A stretch of 7,907 nt of DNA from Methanobacterium sp. (GTDB taxonomy: Archaea; Methanobacteriota; Methanobacteria; Methanobacteriales; Methanobacteriaceae), in contig JAHRFX010000112.1 in the NCBI GenBank assembly GCA_019084405.1, forward strand, positions 1 through 7,907. Reading direction: 5' to 3'. The position numbers and the translations under genes were made by a program. Under the pieces are notes generated by a model that had not been told where the DNA came from, did no database searches, and worked only from the letters and a program-made list of their open reading frames with translations. This document shows, piece by piece, positions 6,451 to 7,907 of the stretch. Positions within the stretch are counted from its first letter, which is position 1; every line of letters begins with the position of its first letter.

Positions 6451-6972
6451 CTATGGTCTGTATTTTATAAACCGGGCCGGTACTCCACCTACAATGGCAT
6501 AGGGTTCCACATCACGTGTAACCACCGCATTGGCCCCGATGATGGCCCCTTCACCTATTTTTATTCCCGGCATGATTACGGCCCGGGCCCCTACCCAGAC
6601 ATCCTCTCCAATTTCTATTTTCTTCTGAAACATTCCCTGGTCCCGGATGGGGATATCCCGGGAGGAAGAATTATGGGTGCAGGATAAAATAACCGATTCA
6701 AAACCAATAATGGAATTATCACCAATACTTATACCCCCTCGACCATCCAGGATAACCTTATTGGCCACCCCCACTCTTTTACCCAGCACTATGTTTTCCG
6801 GGGAGATAATAGAAACCAGGGTGGATATATTAGAACCCTCACCCCACTCTCCTAAAAAATTCTTCAGAATTCTCATCCGCAATTTATTACCGGGAGAATA
6901 GGGTAAATGGCTAAAAAGGTGCTTATAAAGCAACCAGAGAATAAAATCACCATCAAATTCTTTTAAATTCAT
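6451..6972 (-). CDS. Hexapeptide-repeat acyltransferase (WcaF/LacA-like sugar O-acetyltransferase)
   Basis: This 173-residue protein belongs to the left-handed beta-helix acyltransferases and would move an acetyl (or other acyl) group from acyl-CoA to a sugar hydroxyl or amino group in the cytosol. Imperfect hexapeptide repeats run from about 60 to 152, for example ISIGDNSIIG (81-90) and IEIGEDVWVGARAVIMPGIKIGEG, split over two stretches. SCTHN carries His100 at the place of the catalytic histidine, inside the loop that interrupts the helix in LacA/Maa-type enzymes. GGVPAR (162-167) is the family's C-terminal signature. The N-terminal region with LPYSPGNKLRMRIL resembles the WcaF type found in exopolysaccharide loci. 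GGTAAT ends four bases before ATG 6972, which supports the start. It is first of a two-gene unit with the dehydrogenase. The acceptor is unknown. Confidence 0.87.
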   Translation of the reverse strand: MNLKEFDGDFILWLLYKHLFSHLPYSPGNKLRMRILKNFLGEWGEGSNISTLVSIISPENIVLGKRVGVANKVILDGRGGISIGDNSIIGFESVILSCTHNSSSRDIPIRDQGMFQKKIEIGEDVWVGARAVIMPGIKIGEGAIIGANAVVTRDVEPYAIVGGVPARFIKYRP

Positions 6973-6976
6973 ATTT

Positions 6977-6982
6977 ATTACC
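6977..6982 (-). promoter_or_regulatory. Ribosome binding site GGTAAT
   Basis: GGTAAT on the minus strand lies four bases before ATG 6972 and differs from GGTGAT at one base. It supports the acyltransferase start. Confidence 0.5.
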
Positions 6983-7125
6983 AGTTTCTTATATTAATAC
7001 ATACAACTATGTAATCATTCTTAATAATTCAACCTATTAAGACTTATAATGCTTGATACTAAAGTAAGGTAGGTAATCTTTGATTTAATTGGCACAGTAG
7101 ATTTTTCTAGTGATTATAGGATAGA

Positions 7126-7157
7126 GTCTTCCAAAAGTTTTATTACTCCTGGAAGAC
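7126..7157. repeat. 8-bp inverted repeat upstream of the transposase
   Basis: GTCTTCCA (7126-7133) and TGGAAGAC (7150-7157) are perfect reverse complements with a 16-nt loop, ending 21 bases before the transposase ATG. This may be a subterminal hairpin at the left end of the insertion sequence, or a structure limiting transposase expression. No matching copy of an end is visible at the right edge of the window. Confidence 0.45.
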
Positions 7158-7178
7158 AACATATCCTTGGCGTTACAT

Positions 7179-7781
7179 ATGGTATCTTTAGATTGTACTT
7201 TATTAAACTTTTCGGAAAAGGATTTATTTTTCTCGATTTTTGAGAATTACGGCAACGATTTTGAATACACCTATAAAGGCGTTTTCCGAAGAACCCCTCC
7301 GCCTTTGTGCCCCGATTGTGGCTCAGGGATGAATCATAATGGGTATAACACTTATTCCAAGAAAAATTTGGGCAGTGTTAAGATTGGCAGGTATATTTGC
7401 CCATTATGTGGTGAACCAGGTGAAGAGAGTCGTGAGTTCTGGGAAAGTCTGAAAAAAGAATTTTTCAGTGTTTTAAACCATGTTTATCAGATTTTAAGGG
7501 TGAACCATGTTTCTTATGAAGGTATTTCTGATTTGATGGAAGCTATCTTTCCCAGGGGGAAAGACACCATACTCCGCGCCTTCACTGATTCTGTGGAAAA
7601 AGCTGTTGTTCCGCCTTTAGAAGTTTCTTATATTGTTCATTATGATGAACAGTTCCCTAAACGTGGTCGTTCACAGAAATATCGCCTCACACTCCTGGAT
7701 AACTTCACAGCCCAACCCATTGCTGATGAACTTCACAATAAAAAGGATCCCAACACCATCAAAAAGTCCACAAACCCATAA
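7179..7781 (+). pseudogene. Truncated DDE-type transposase with zinc ribbon (N-terminal half)
   Basis: The 200-residue reading frame looks like the first half of an archaeal insertion-sequence transposase. A zinc ribbon is formed by CPDC (44-47) and CPLC (74-77), separated by NHNGYNTYSKKNLGSVKIGR, and would bind the element's DNA ends. HYDEQFPKRGRSQKYRLTLLD (about 154-174) resembles the start of the DDE catalytic core, with Asp156 a likely first catalytic residue. The protein then stops at KKSTNP. The later catalytic aspartate and glutamate regions expected in a protein of about 400 residues are absent, and no other frame up to 7907 continues them. ATG 7179 is preferred because the following VSLDCTLLNF reads like a natural N-terminus; a TTG at 7167 would add four residues. 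No ribosome binding site is clear. It is probably inactive. The alternative, a complete short protein, seems less likely because the catalytic core is cut in mid-domain. Confidence 0.7.
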
Positions 7782-7907
7782 AGTAGGAAGAAAAAAACAT
7801 AGTAGCGTTAGCTATCATCTTTTTATTCCAAAATGGGCTATTTTCAAGGTTTTAGCAGTATTTTGAATGGGGTTACTGAGGAAGTGGGATGAAAAGTCCA
7901 TATTCTA

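Larger units (their letters stand above)
7126..7781 (+). mobile_element. Insertion sequence remnant (left part)
   Basis: The remnant is defined by the transposase fragment and the hairpin just upstream. The left boundary is a guess, since I found neither terminal inverted repeats nor a target-site duplication. The right end of the element is missing or lies outside the window. The family cannot be named with certainty. Confidence 0.45.

Noticed and set aside
6647..6901. Plus-strand frame opposite the acyltransferase
   Set aside because: It is an antisense shadow of the hexapeptide-repeat gene; the repeat-rich coding strand explains the long open frame.
7633..7866. 77-codon frame overlapping the transposase end and running into the tail
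   Set aside because: Its first part is an out-of-frame reading of the transposase, and the remainder shows no catalytic motif, so it is not a frameshifted continuation that I can support.
1..7907. CRISPR array, tRNA or rRNA genes, tandem repeats
   Set aside because: No regularly spaced repeats, cloverleaf-like sequence or rRNA signature was seen on either strand.

Overview
The window looks archaeal and most likely comes from a methanogen of the Methanobacteriaceae (Methanobacterium-like). The coding DNA is moderately AT-rich with many ATA, AGA and AGG codons. The spacers are very AT-rich, with T-tract ends. Several starts are preceded by GGTGAT or a one-base variant four nucleotides upstream, which fits the archaeal 16S 3' end. 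This placement is an inference, because no rRNA or core methanogenesis gene is present.

Layout: positions 131-2634 hold two plus-strand genes, a CsaB-like polysaccharide pyruvyl transferase and a GT4 glycosyltransferase. A GT2 glycosyltransferase (2728-3513) lies convergent on the minus strand. A spacer of about 495 nt follows, holding a possible 28-codon ORF and an inverted repeat. Next comes a plus-strand NAD-dependent nucleotide-sugar 4-epimerase (about 4009-4929). It is convergent with a minus-strand pair: a hexapeptide-repeat acyltransferase (6451-6972) transcribed first, then a UDP-HexNAc 6-dehydrogenase (5078-6415). The right edge (from about 7126) is an insertion-sequence remnant with a transposase gene that breaks off after about 200 codons.

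All six intact genes fit one job, building and decorating a surface glycan. The dehydrogenase and 4-epimerase resemble the TviB/TviC and WbpO/WbpP routes, which make N-acetylhexosaminuronic acids such as UDP-GalNAcA from UDP-GlcNAc. The GT4 and GT2 enzymes would transfer sugars, and the acyltransferase and pyruvyl transferase would add acyl and pyruvyl-ketal groups. The repeated strand switches and the broken transposon are typical of a variable accessory polysaccharide island.

The main oddity is the epimerase. Its NAD-binding motif lies upstream of the first ATG/GTG/TTG in frame, so it starts at a non-standard ATA (4009), carries a one-base A-tract deletion, or contains a sequencing error. 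I found no convincing new defence or mobile system.
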